Shown here one piece after another: positions 25,734-34,432 of a DNA stretch of 51,373 nucleotides. This DNA is from Planctomycetaceae bacterium (GTDB lineage: Bacteria; Planctomycetota; Planctomycetia; Pirellulales; Pirellulaceae): positions 62,561 through 113,933 of the forward strand of contig DUDC01000125.1 in NCBI GenBank assembly GCA_012959465.1, given 5' to 3'. The position numbers and the translations under genes were made by a program. Position 1 is the first letter of the stretch. Every line of letters starts with the position of its first letter. The notes under the pieces were generated by a model, which saw only the letters and a list, made by a program, of their open reading frames with translations, ran no database searches and was not told where the DNA came from.

Positions 25734-26420
25734 TTACTCCTGTTCAGTCACAATTGGCTTTCCGATTTGCTCGGACGGCGTTGGTACGGGCCGATACCAG
25801 TACCAAAAAATGCCCAACAGCGTTCCCGCCACATAGCCCATGGCCAGCCAGACCGACAAGGTCCCGGTGAGAAAATACGTCGGCACTATACCGGATTGCC
25901 ACAGGTGGTACGCGGCACCAGCAAACCCGCTCAAAGCTGCCACAACAGGTCCCGCAAAAAGGAAGCTGCCGCGAAACGAGCGCCGCCAACGGTCGGGATA
26001 GCGGTGCAGATACGGCGAGATCATGAGGGCGAGTAAGAATCCTGGCAGTGGCGTCAGTAGCAGCACCACGAAAATCCGGCGGAATGAAGTCGTGAGCCAC
26101 ACGATCCAATGCACGAAGGATCCTCGCGTCATGGCTTCCAGAATCGACGGTGCTGCATCCATGACCAAGACAGGCAGACCAATGATGACTGTGGACGCGA
26201 CTGTGGCAATCAACACGGCGCGGATGACAACTCCCGGATCGAACGGGGGCAAATCTCGTGCACCATCGTCTCTGTTGTCCACCGAAATGGTCGTGTCACA
26301 CCGCGGGCACAGGAAGCGGTCGTCACCGAAGCGAATCTCGAGTTGCAGCTTCAAGTCGCATTTAGGACACGACATCCACACTGGCGCTTTGGCAGTCAAT
26401 GGATCGGTCTTAGTCTCCAC
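25734..26420 (-). CDS. Zinc-ribbon membrane protein of unknown function
   Basis: 228 residues with a GTG start overlapping the amidase stop region by 11 bases. The N-terminus has a zinc ribbon with CPKC (C18, C21) and CPRC (C38, C41). Four hydrophobic segments follow at about 64-87, 108-132, 150-172 and 181-207. The zinc ribbon should face the cytoplasm. I do not recognise a specific family beyond the frequent planctomycete arrangement of a short zinc ribbon attached to membrane helices. The overlap with amidase and the 7-base gap to the LRR gene suggest translational coupling. Confidence 0.8.
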   Translation of the reverse strand: METKTDPLTAKAPVWMSCPKCDLKLQLEIRFGDDRFLCPRCDTTISVDNRDDGARDLPPFDPGVVIRAVLIATVASTVIIGLPVLVMDAAPSILEAMTRGSFVHWIVWLTTSFRRIFVVLLLTPLPGFLLALMISPYLHRYPDRWRRSFRGSFLFAGPVVAALSGFAGAAYHLWQSGIVPTYFLTGTLSVWLAMGYVAGTLLGIFWYWYRPVPTPSEQIGKPIVTEQE

Positions 26421-28155
26421 CCGTCGAGTCCTTTTCTTTCTGTGCTTCGACGAACCAACGTTCTAGGGGAGGTCGCTGCTTGTCATACTCAAATTGTCGC
26501 TGGAATGCGTGAGAAAACGCTAGTAATTCAGTCTCGCCATAGAGGCGTCCCGTAAAGACCAATGATGATGGCTGCTCGTCTTCGATCTTGCCTCGGCGGC
26601 CGAATGGGATCACCACCGAAGGGTGTCCAGTCAAATTTGTAATTGCTAAATCGTCTCCCTGTACGTACAGATCGACGTCCTGAAATACTTCCTCCATCCG
26701 CGCCATCCAAAGAGTCCGTATGCGATTTGCGCGGACGTAGTCAACAGCCGATGTGAAGTGTGCCTGGTGAAAAATCCCTGGCCAGCGGTTCAGGCCCTCG
26801 GTGACACCACTTCGCGTTAGTTGATCGAATGACGTCGCTGCCTCGACGTGGAGGATGGTGGTCAAGGGCCAGATTGGCAAATCGTCGGGCAACCGAATTG
26901 TTTTGACATGGACTCCCAGTGCTCTGACAGCGTCTCCAATCGGGCCATCAACATCTTTTTCAAACATGCCAACGCGCAGCCCTGGCAGGGTGTCCGACGC
27001 TGGCCAGTGAAATGGGTGCGTGACCGCTGTTGGATCTCGTCTGTCCCCGCCATGGATTGCGTCAAACACCAACGCACAGGCATCGACCGATCGCGTTATC
27101 GGCCCGATCTTGTCCATGCTCCACGCCAAAGGCATGCACCCGTGGCGACTCACCCGCCCGAAGGTTGGACGCAAACCCGTGATACTACACCGCCGGCAGG
27201 GAGACACAATGCTGCCCAGGGTCTCGCTGCCGAGGGAAAACGGCACTAGGCCCGCACAAACGGCGGATGCGGGGCCCGCAGACGAGCCGCTCGACCCCTC
27301 CTTGGGATTCCACGGGTTTCTCGTCATGCCACCTTGCCATCGATCGCCCATTGCCAACGCCCCCAAGCTGAGCTTGGCCACCAGCACGGCGCCGACCGAC
27401 TCAAGACGCTCAGCAACCGTTGCTTTTTGGTCGATGATCTGATCGACGAACGGTTTCGCGCCCCACGTGGTCGGGTAACCTGGATAGGCGATCAGATCCT
27501 TGGCTCCCCATGGAATACCATGCAATGGTCCGCGGTAGATTCCCTGAGCCAACTCCCGGTCAGCTTGTTTCGCTTGCCGCATTGCGACGTCGTCCGTATA
27601 GGTAACGACGCAATGAAGGAGCGAGTCGAAACGCCGTAATCGCTTCAAGAAGAGCTTGGTGAGTTCCACGGAAGATATTTTGCGATTTTTTACGAGTGAC
27701 GACAATTCTCCCAGCGGAAGGAACGCAATATCCTCTTCGTCATCGGGGATTTGTCCGACATGCTGCTCTGCCGGTACGGCGATTCTGTTCTTCGGCGCGG
27801 ATCTCGCAGCATCCTTCACCGGCTGAGGGTTGAAATGCAAAGCAGGCGGTGTGTCATATGCGAGGTCAACCGAGCGAATCGCGTCGCACTGGCTGTGAAG
27901 TCGTTTTAGTGATCGCTGCGCGGATTCACGTTGTTCGTCGGTGAGCGTGATGCCGGCAATCCACTCGGCTTCCTTGACTGTTTCGGCGGTGACTTGATGC
28001 GCGTCTTCGGCCTGAATAGCCAAAGCGCGTTGAAATGCCGGTGTCCCGATTCCTAGGCCCACTAAACATTGAAGGAGTGTGCGGCGAGAGGGCGAGGGTG
28101 AGGGTGAGGGCGAGGGCGAGGGCGAGTGATTGGTTGGTTCGGTATTCAAATTCAT
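26410..28155 (-). CDS. Tat-exported amidase (amidase signature family)
   Basis: 581 residues from the ATG at 28155; the frame continues upstream to 28221 but that extension has no signal. The N-terminus has a Ser-Pro dipeptide tract (residues 11-23), then the Tat motif SRRTLLQ and a hydrophobic segment (CLVGLGIGTPA). The amidase signature region shows WGAKDLI with catalytic K219, EGSSGSSAGP with a cis-Ser at S288/S289, and FSLGSETLGSIVSP with the likely nucleophile S315. The Ser-Ser-Lys triad hydrolyses C-N bonds. About 150 extra N-terminal residues separate the Tat signal from the amidase core. Probable substrates are extracellular amides; this is unlikely to be GatA given the export signal. 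First gene of the compact run ending in ThiF. Confidence 0.9.
   Translation of the reverse strand: MNLNTEPTNHSPSPSPSPSPSPSRRTLLQCLVGLGIGTPAFQRALAIQAEDAHQVTAETVKEAEWIAGITLTDEQRESAQRSLKRLHSQCDAIRSVDLAYDTPPALHFNPQPVKDAARSAPKNRIAVPAEQHVGQIPDDEEDIAFLPLGELSSLVKNRKISSVELTKLFLKRLRRFDSLLHCVVTYTDDVAMRQAKQADRELAQGIYRGPLHGIPWGAKDLIAYPGYPTTWGAKPFVDQIIDQKATVAERLESVGAVLVAKLSLGALAMGDRWQGGMTRNPWNPKEGSSGSSAGPASAVCAGLVPFSLGSETLGSIVSPCRRCSITGLRPTFGRVSRHGCMPLAWSMDKIGPITRSVDACALVFDAIHGGDRRDPTAVTHPFHWPASDTLPGLRVGMFEKDVDGPIGDAVRALGVHVKTIRLPDDLPIWPLTTILHVEAATSFDQLTRSGVTEGLNRWPGIFHQAHFTSAVDYVRANRIRTLWMARMEEVFQDVDLYVQGDDLAITNLTGHPSVVIPFGRRGKIEDEQPSSLVFTGRLYGETELLAFSHAFQRQFEYDKQRPPLERWFVEAQKEKDSTGGD
28088..28129 (-). 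repeat. Hexanucleotide tandem repeat encoding a Ser-Pro tract
   Basis: Six copies of GAGGGY (plus-strand view) from 28088 to 28123, plus a degenerate seventh. On the minus strand they encode alternating Ser and Pro just before the Tat motif of the amidase. Slippage would add or remove Ser-Pro pairs without changing frame. Confidence 0.9.
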
Positions 28156-28402
28156 GAGTGTCTCGCGAATACGAGCATGTGTGGATGAAACGTGTTGGCG
28201 TCCGATTACGCGAGGCAACAATATTGAGGCTTGCTCGGATGCTATAGTCTATGCACATTCACATCCTCTTGACGAGCAAGTTTGCAGAATCTCTGTTGGG
28301 AGATGTCGTGACGAAACGATGATTGGCCCAGTATCGATGTCTCCGCACGCCACTGGTGAAGCCGGTGACACATCAGTTCACGGTAAGCGGCGCCCCTTCG
28401 TG

Positions 28403-29230
28403 TCAGGTGATATCCAAGACGTCTTGGACACACGGCTCGCCGTAGACAGCTTCGCCGGTCACGACTTTCAGATTTGGCAGGATTTGGACGAGGCCAGAAC
28501 TGTGAGTGTGTCCGCAGAGCACTGTTAGCTGTTGTTGCTCGTGGGACGACATGATTTCACGTAGCACCGCGCCAACTGCCTGACAGGTAAAATGAGGGGC
28601 CCAATAGTCGTCGGAAATACCACCATTATGCCAGCACGTTTCTATGAACGGCGGTACATGGGTCAATAAAACGACGTGACGACTTGTCTCTAACGCACTT
28701 GTTAAATGAACACGAAAGTGCTCTGCCGCTTCATCGCCGAGCTTTTGAAGTGTGACTTGCAACGAGTCACAAAGAACCGTTTCGGGGTCGGGATCAAGAG
28801 ATCCGTGCGTGACTTGCAATTCATCGATCAAGAAAAAGTCGTTCAGTAAGATCGAGCTTCTATATTCACCAGCTCGGCCGTCGCCCCATCCGCCGTGGCC
28901 GATTAACGCGGTATCCTTCGTCAATTGGACCACGCCGGCCTGAGGTAACCAGGTGAGATTTGGCACTCGTTGCGAAAGCCGCAACATGGCATTCCGGACT
29001 TGGGTTATTGAGCTCCTGTAATAGTCGTGATTACCGAGAACGAAATAGAGCGGTATCTGAATTCCGTTTGATAGCTCGATTAAACGGTCGTCGAGCGAAT
29101 CCGCCTCGGCAATATCACCGCCGATCAAGACCGCGTCGGCCGTTTCGGCAACGATCGATTTGACGAGGTCGTTTACATCCTTAGGAGAGACAAAATTCAA
29201 GTGGATGTCAGTCATCCATATCAATCGCAT
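28403..29230 (-). CDS. Calcineurin-like metallophosphoesterase
   Basis: 275 residues starting at ATG. All family motifs are visible: DIH (D8, H10), GGD (D39), GNHD (N67, H68), a later THVPPF histidine, and CGHTH near the C-terminus. These coordinate two divalent metals and support hydrolysis of phosphodiesters or phosphomonoesters. GHGGWGDGRAGEY in the middle is an uncommon insert relative to simple cyclic-nucleotide phosphodiesterases. No signal peptide, so cytoplasmic. The substrate cannot be told. It starts 277 bases from the divergent TPR gene, and its end is 247 bases above the amidase start, so it probably has a separate promoter from the run below it. Confidence 0.88.
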   Translation of the reverse strand: MRLIWMTDIHLNFVSPKDVNDLVKSIVAETADAVLIGGDIAEADSLDDRLIELSNGIQIPLYFVLGNHDYYRSSITQVRNAMLRLSQRVPNLTWLPQAGVVQLTKDTALIGHGGWGDGRAGEYRSSILLNDFFLIDELQVTHGSLDPDPETVLCDSLQVTLQKLGDEAAEHFRVHLTSALETSRHVVLLTHVPPFIETCWHNGGISDDYWAPHFTCQAVGAVLREIMSSHEQQQLTVLCGHTHSSGLVQILPNLKVVTGEAVYGEPCVQDVLDIT

Positions 29231-29438
29231 GGTGAGTGCCGCAGTTGTTTGATGGAAGTAGTTGTCTGAATTTGCTTCATGATTCTGACCTATTTCTGTT
29301 TTGCCGTCAGCGCCGATGCGAACGGACGACCGGCAGAACGACCATTCGTGTCAATGAAGTGCATGCGACGAACGTTCTGATACTCCGAATTGCGGCAGAT
29401 ATAACAGTTCGACGAATCCTCGCGAGCGAAAACCATCG

Positions 29439-29484
29439 GAAGGTATGCTTGTGAGTCCGTAGAAGGTATGCTTGTGAGTCCGTA
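29439..29484 (+). repeat. Perfect 23-bp tandem duplication upstream of the transglutaminase/TPR gene
   Basis: Two identical, directly adjacent 23-base units (29439-29461 and 29462-29484), each beginning GAAGGTATGC and ending GAGTCCGTA. They end 23 bases before the ATG at 29508, in the 5' leader. Each unit contains GAAGG, and a separate GAAGGGA lies closer to the start codon. Confidence 0.93.
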
Positions 29485-29507
29485 AGAAAAACGAAGGGAA
29501 CGACTAA

Positions 29508-32183
29508 ATGACCGCTTGCCGAAATCTCGTGGTCGTGTCCGCCGTATTGCTCTTGATGATCGGTGGATTCATCGAGCCAGTAGATGCTGGAGAGCCGGCT
29601 CGGTACGATTTCTTAAGTCAACGTTCGACCAGCCTTGTTCGCGGTGTCCCAAAGTCAATCGCGACCAAATGGCGGCGATTGGCCGATTCAGACCCACGTA
29701 CTGTCGTTTCAGCACCCAATCTGGTCCGCGACATCGAACTGCTCTTAGATTTAGGCGAGCAGATTCAGACAATTAGCAAGTGGAGTGTCCGTGTACCTGT
29801 TGGTTGTTCTGCATCACAGGTGCAGTTGTTGGCATCGACGGTGTCCGCTGAAGCCGGATTTCGGCTCCTGCGTGATGATGTTGCGCCGGCCAACGGGCAG
29901 CGAATTGGATTTGAATTCCGACCGACGGCAGCCAGATGGATCCTCATTCGTATTGAAGCACTCGATGGTAAGACACCTTTTTCAGTTGCTGATATTTCGG
30001 TTGAGGGATACACGGGGTCGCCGGAAACTCGCTATCGATTCAATGAGACTCCGGCCGCTGCCCTGGATGTACTCGCGGGACTGCGGAGCACAGGATCTGT
30101 GCCGATTCACCTGTCGGATGACGAAATGTCGTTATTTCGTGACGCGAAGGACGGAGCGTTGGACGATTGGACATTTGCCGCTGCGTCTCTGCTAGCCTCG
30201 GGCGTCCAGGAGGCTGGACGGCGCAAAGTTTACCTCGGTCGCATCGACCAGATCGAACTGGCCGCCAGACGCATCGTCGCTCCGAATATGTCGAAGTTTG
30301 CTGCAGGTGAAGCACTGCTTGAATGGATGCATTCTAAAGACGGTCCATTCGCGAACGGTTACCTAGCTCAACAAACCAACGTCTCGACGATTATCGATGA
30401 CAAGACCTTCAACTGCGTTTCGTCGGCCGTTCTATACAACATTATCGGCCGTCGGCTCGGACTCGACTTGCGAGCCATTGAAGTGCCGGACCACGCTTTT
30501 TCGATTTTGTACGACGGAACACATCACGCGGATGTGGAGACGACCAACAGATTGGGATTCAATCCCGGACGTCACGCGTCGATTCGAAATCAATTGGAGC
30601 AGCAGACAGGGTTTCGTTACATCCCTGACAAACACCGCGATCTCCGACGCGAGGTAACACCGCCTCAACTGGTTGCGATCATCTATTACAACCACGGCGT
30701 GACCCATACGAATAAAAAAAAACACCTGGCCGCATTATTGGATTACTTTCGGGCAATGAGTATGGACAGCCAGTTCGACTCGGCTGTAAAAAATGCGCTT
30801 GCCTCGCTGGTAAACTGGGGCAACGAACTATCGCAACAGACTCAGTTCGCCACTGCCGTTGACGTCATTGAAACGGGCCTTCGACTAGCTCCGTCAGACG
30901 CTTCACTGAATCACAATCGTCGGGTCGTCTACTCGAAATGGGTTCGTAGTTTGGCCGAGAACGGGGAAAGCGATGAAGCGATCGCAGTATTGCGTCGGGC
31001 CCGTCGGCGAATGCCTGACCAGCAATTTGTCTCGCTGCAAGCTTGGGTATTTATTCACGAAGCCGAATCCTTGATCGAATCAACGATGTGGCAGGAAGCT
31101 CTGTCGGCTGTGGAACGTGGCGAGACACGGATCGACGAAGACGCGGTTGCCGACTTGTTGCAGTGGAAGGCTGGTTACTTTCTGCGACGGAACAACGACG
31201 CCGTTGATCGACAAGAATTCGACGAGGCGATGCAGGCCATCACGGATGGGCTGAAAATGTTCTCCAATGATCGGCGGTTGAGAAACAACCTTGCATTCAC
31301 CGCGCAAGAATGGGCAAGGTACATCGCCAAAACAAAAGGGAATGCATCGGCCCGCGAGATTCTGTTGGACTTGAAAAAACGGTTTCCCGACAACGCGGGA
31401 GTCGCGGAAGTGGCGGCCAACTTTGCCCGCCACGTATTTATCGAGCACCGTAATGCGGGACGTTTTGAAGCGGCGTTGGAGAGTATCAAGGCGAACTCGA
31501 AACTTCATCAGCGGCCCCGAGAATCTGAGTCATTGGTTCGCGATGCGTACGATTCATGGGCTCAACGTTTCATGAAAAGAGGCGAATGGTCGCAGGCAGT
31601 CGGCATTTACGAGCGGGGACTCGGCCAACTTCCGGCCGACCATCTATTTAAGAAGAATCTTGTCTACTGCGTGCAAGAGTGGACCGACATGATGTCGAAA
31701 ACACAGGGAGCCGACACGGCACGTCAGATGCTGCGAAAGCAGAAAATTCGATTCGAAAAAGTGGATGGTATTCAGGATCTTGCCGACCGCTGGGTCCGAT
31801 TGCGAATCCGCGACCTTGCCGCACAAAGTAAGTTCGAACTCGCTTGGAAGAGGCTTCAGTTGGACGCCGACATGATAAAAGAAGATGCTCGAATAAGGGC
31901 ATCGCACTACTTGATCGATCGATGGGCGACTTCGTTTCACGATCAGAAAAAATGGCAGCAGGCGCTAAAAATATACGACAGGGGACTCAGCCGGTTTCCG
32001 GGAGATAGACATTTCGTCCAAAATGCGACCGTTACTTGGCACGCTTGGGCACGGCCGGCGATTGACGCCAAGCAATGGCCGGACGCCATCGCGATTTATG
32101 AGCGAGCCTTGGAGCGATTCCCTGCCGATGGCAGCTTGCAAAACAACCTTCGTTTTTGCAAACAACAATTGGACGACGAATGA
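29508..32183 (+). CDS. Secreted F5/8-like, transglutaminase-like, TPR-repeat protein
   Basis: 891 residues. A Sec signal peptide (LVVVSAVLLLMIGGFIEPVDA) is followed by a discoidin-like region at about 45-165 (NLVRDIELLLDLGEQIQTIS, AARWILIRIEALDG, FSVADISVEGY). Residues about 245-370 look like a transglutaminase/protease core: FNCVSSAVLY with C303, DHAFSIL with H329 and D342 in ADVETTN give the C-H-D order of the fold. The C-terminal ~450 residues form TPR-like repeats with recurring IYERGLxxxPxDxxxxxNL followed by a conserved Trp. Possible jobs are protein cross-linking, peptide cleavage or scaffold formation at the envelope. ATG start with GAAGGGA upstream. I do not know a characterised homologue. 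Confidence 0.8.
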   Translation: MTACRNLVVVSAVLLLMIGGFIEPVDAGEPARYDFLSQRSTSLVRGVPKSIATKWRRLADSDPRTVVSAPNLVRDIELLLDLGEQIQTISKWSVRVPVGCSASQVQLLASTVSAEAGFRLLRDDVAPANGQRIGFEFRPTAARWILIRIEALDGKTPFSVADISVEGYTGSPETRYRFNETPAAALDVLAGLRSTGSVPIHLSDDEMSLFRDAKDGALDDWTFAAASLLASGVQEAGRRKVYLGRIDQIELAARRIVAPNMSKFAAGEALLEWMHSKDGPFANGYLAQQTNVSTIIDDKTFNCVSSAVLYNIIGRRLGLDLRAIEVPDHAFSILYDGTHHADVETTNRLGFNPGRHASIRNQLEQQTGFRYIPDKHRDLRREVTPPQLVAIIYYNHGVTHTNKKKHLAALLDYFRAMSMDSQFDSAVKNALASLVNWGNELSQQTQFATAVDVIETGLRLAPSDASLNHNRRVVYSKWVRSLAENGESDEAIAVLRRARRRMPDQQFVSLQAWVFIHEAESLIESTMWQEALSAVERGETRIDEDAVADLLQWKAGYFLRRNNDAVDRQEFDEAMQAITDGLKMFSNDRRLRNNLAFTAQEWARYIAKTKGNASAREILLDLKKRFPDNAGVAEVAANFARHVFIEHRNAGRFEAALESIKANSKLHQRPRESESLVRDAYDSWAQRFMKRGEWSQAVGIYERGLGQLPADHLFKKNLVYCVQEWTDMMSKTQGADTARQMLRKQKIRFEKVDGIQDLADRWVRLRIRDLAAQSKFELAWKRLQLDADMIKEDARIRASHYLIDRWATSFHDQKKWQQALKIYDRGLSRFPGDRHFVQNATVTWHAWARPAIDAKQWPDAIAIYERALERFPADGSLQNNLRFCKQQLDDE

Positions 32184-32264
32184 ACGGTCGAGGCGAAGTG
32201 CGGATTGCGACTCTTCTTCTGAACCACGACCTTGAAACACCCGCTAGACGGTTGCCGGAAAGCG

Positions 32265-32288
32265 TTCCCTCGCTTACCCTTCGGGTTG
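32265..32288 (-). repeat. Dispersed intergenic repeat, copy B
   Basis: TCCCTCGCTTACCCTTCGGG (plus-strand view), between the TPR gene and the aspartoacylase-like gene; its reverse complement matches copies A and C. It is followed by a short T-run (TTGTTTTTC), and AAGCG/CGCTT can pair, so it may also form a weak hairpin after the TPR gene. Confidence 0.55.
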
Positions 32289-32340
32289 TTTTTCTACGGT
32301 AGTTGGTCGCAGTGTCTTGCCTGAGATAGAGGCCCAAGAG

Positions 32341-33279
32341 ATGACGTCCGATTCGGTGCGTCTTGCTCGCTCCGAATTCGTCTCCAAAGATCCCGGTGCC
32401 CGCGTGTTGATCACGGGCGGTGTTCACGGTGACGAATTCGAGCCAATGCAAGCGATTCGCGAGCTGATCGCGAGATTCGAGCAGGATTCGTTGCAGCTCC
32501 TGAGGGGTAGCTTAATTCTCGTCCCCGTGGTCAACGAGATGGCTTTCTTGCGAGGTCATCGAGCCGCAGACGATGGCAAAGATCTCGCTCGCACTTGCCC
32601 GGGTCGAGACGACGGTTCTGTAACCGAGCGAACTGCGGCAGCGTTGTCGCAATTGATCGAAGAGAGCGACTATTACATTGATTTACACACGGGTGGCACG
32701 GAATTCTCGGTTTTTCCTCTAGCCGGTTACACGCTCCACCCAGACCAAAACGTGCTCGATAAGCAGCGGGCAATGGCGATTGCTTTCAACCTGCCGATTG
32801 TTTGGGGAACGGCTGGAAATTTGGATGGCCGTTCGCTTTCTGTGGCCCGCGACGCAAATGTCCCTGCTATTTACACCGAGTACCTCGGCGGAGCGCCGTG
32901 CAGCGATGATGGAATCGCTGCCTATGTCGAGGGGTGTGTGAATGTGTTGATGCACCTTTACATGCTAAAGGGTGAATCGCCCGCATCCAGAGTGAGTGCG
33001 ATCGTCGAGGATTCGCGAACGGGTTCAGGGCACATGCAAGTTTGCCATCCTAGCCCTATTACTGGCTACTTTCATCCGCAGGTGTCCTTGGGCGATTCGA
33101 TCGAGGCCGGTCAATCGTTGGGTTGGGTGAGCAGTATTCTCGGAGATAATGTGATCGACGTGCCGGCCGACCGAGACGGCATTGTCTTGGTCCTTCGCAC
33201 TTTTCCGCGAGTGCGAAAAGGCGAAAGTGTTGGAGTTGTGCTCGATGGTGCTGACGAGTACCAGAAGGAGATTAAATGA
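32341..33279 (+). CDS. Succinylglutamate desuccinylase/aspartoacylase-family zinc hydrolase
   Basis: 312 residues from the ATG at 32341, which follows an AGAGG site by 8 bases; a TTG at 32317 would add 8 residues. GGVHGDEFEP gives zinc ligands H29 and E32, and YYIDLHTGG gives H116. TEYLGG supplies a glutamate in the area of the catalytic base. The M14-type fold removes the acyl group from N-acyl amino acids or similar amides. The C-terminal 80 residues form a small beta domain (SPITGYFHPQVSLGDSIEAG) as in AstE/AspA proteins. The stop overlaps the ATG of the threonine synthase-like gene by 4 bases, so the two are translationally coupled. True substrate unknown. Confidence 0.85.
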   Translation: MTSDSVRLARSEFVSKDPGARVLITGGVHGDEFEPMQAIRELIARFEQDSLQLLRGSLILVPVVNEMAFLRGHRAADDGKDLARTCPGRDDGSVTERTAAALSQLIEESDYYIDLHTGGTEFSVFPLAGYTLHPDQNVLDKQRAMAIAFNLPIVWGTAGNLDGRSLSVARDANVPAIYTEYLGGAPCSDDGIAAYVEGCVNVLMHLYMLKGESPASRVSAIVEDSRTGSGHMQVCHPSPITGYFHPQVSLGDSIEAGQSLGWVSSILGDNVIDVPADRDGIVLVLRTFPRVRKGESVGVVLDGADEYQKEIK

Positions 33280-34415
33280 CGATTTGGAAATGGGCCGATT
33301 GGTTGACACCGGTGCCTGTCGACGCACAAACGACGCTGGGCGAAGGTGAAACACCGATTGTCCGATCAAAACGGATAGGGCCAGATGCGGGTATACCGAA
33401 CTTGTATTTCAAGTTGGAATCAACGAATCCTACCGGCTCGTTCAAAGACCGTTTCGCGGCTGCCGCCGTATCCCACATGCGAGCCGCCGGAGTACAGCAT
33501 TGCGTGGCCACCTCAAGCGGCAACACAGGCGCGTCACTGGCAGCATACTGCGCCGCGGCACGCATCGCCTGTGATATAGCGATCGTCGAGACAGCGCCGA
33601 CTAGCAAACTTGCGCAAATGATGTGTTATGGTGCCAACATATTTCGAGTGCGGAAATTCGGACTGGATGCCGAAGTCACTGCGAACATGTTTGCAAAGCT
33701 GCAAGTCTTGGGACGACGCCCTAAGTCTTCGCTGCAGATTAGTGGTTACGTTTATTGCCCGCAAGGCATGAGCGGCATCGAGTCGATCAGCTTTGAACTG
33801 CACGAACAGATTGCAAGCATCGATCACGTGTTTGCGCCGGCTGGTGGCGGTGGACTTTGTGTCGGTGTGGCCCGTGGGTACCAGACCCTGATCCGTGAAG
33901 GGCAATGCCAACTTGGCCCGGCGGTTCATTGCGTGCAACCCACCGGTAACAACACGATTGCCGGGCCCTTGCGTCAAGGAAAACACGAGGCCGTTGATGT
34001 GCAATGTACGACGCAGATTAGCGGCCTCCAGGTCGCCAGTGTCGTTGACGGTCATCTGGCCATTGGGGCGTGTCGCGCCTCGGGTGGAACGGGTCATGTC
34101 GTCGAAGATGCCGCGACTTGGCGCGCGCAACAGGACTTGGCTCAGAAGGAGGGAATCTTCAGTGAACCGGCCGCCGCCATCGCGCTCGCCGCTGCCTTGC
34201 AGGCAGTCGACGCTGGCACCGTGGATCGTCAATCGTCGATCGTCTGCCTAGTTACCGGGAGTGGATTTAAGGACGAGCGTTCCCTACAACGAATGCTGGA
34301 CGGGGCCGAGTGCCCGACGATTGATCTCGATGAGTTCGGGGGAACCAAGCCAAATGCTCTCCACCGTGATGCAAACGACGGTGCAGGCCACCGTGCGCCG
34401 CTCGGAGAATATTGA
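33276..34415 (+). CDS. thrC: Threonine synthase-like PLP enzyme (fold type II)
   Basis: 379 residues with ATG overlapping the previous gene's stop by 4 bases, and AAGGAG 6 bases upstream. GEGETPIV is the substrate-entry motif. ESTNPTGSFKDRF holds the PLP lysine K57. TSSGNTGASLAAY binds the cofactor phosphate, and APAGGGGLCVGVARGY is the glycine loop around the PLP pyridine. Threonine synthase converts O-phosphohomoserine to threonine; related fold type II enzymes include threonine dehydratase and diaminopropionate-forming enzymes. The TNPTGSFKDR motif is the strongest ThrC sign. Its coupling to an N-acyl amino acid hydrolase is unusual and leaves the physiological reaction open. Confidence 0.85.
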   Translation: MTIWKWADWLTPVPVDAQTTLGEGETPIVRSKRIGPDAGIPNLYFKLESTNPTGSFKDRFAAAAVSHMRAAGVQHCVATSSGNTGASLAAYCAAARIACDIAIVETAPTSKLAQMMCYGANIFRVRKFGLDAEVTANMFAKLQVLGRRPKSSLQISGYVYCPQGMSGIESISFELHEQIASIDHVFAPAGGGGLCVGVARGYQTLIREGQCQLGPAVHCVQPTGNNTIAGPLRQGKHEAVDVQCTTQISGLQVASVVDGHLAIGACRASGGTGHVVEDAATWRAQQDLAQKEGIFSEPAAAIALAAALQAVDAGTVDRQSSIVCLVTGSGFKDERSLQRMLDGAECPTIDLDEFGGTKPNALHRDANDGAGHRAPLGEY

Positions 34416-34432
34416 ATAGGGCCAATGTAGCG

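Noticed and set aside
28088-28129. Possible CRISPR or minisatellite array
   Set aside because: Units are six bases with no spacers and lie inside the amidase coding sequence.
33534-34232. 232-codon minus-strand open frame opposite the threonine synthase-like gene
   Set aside because: Antisense shadow without motifs.
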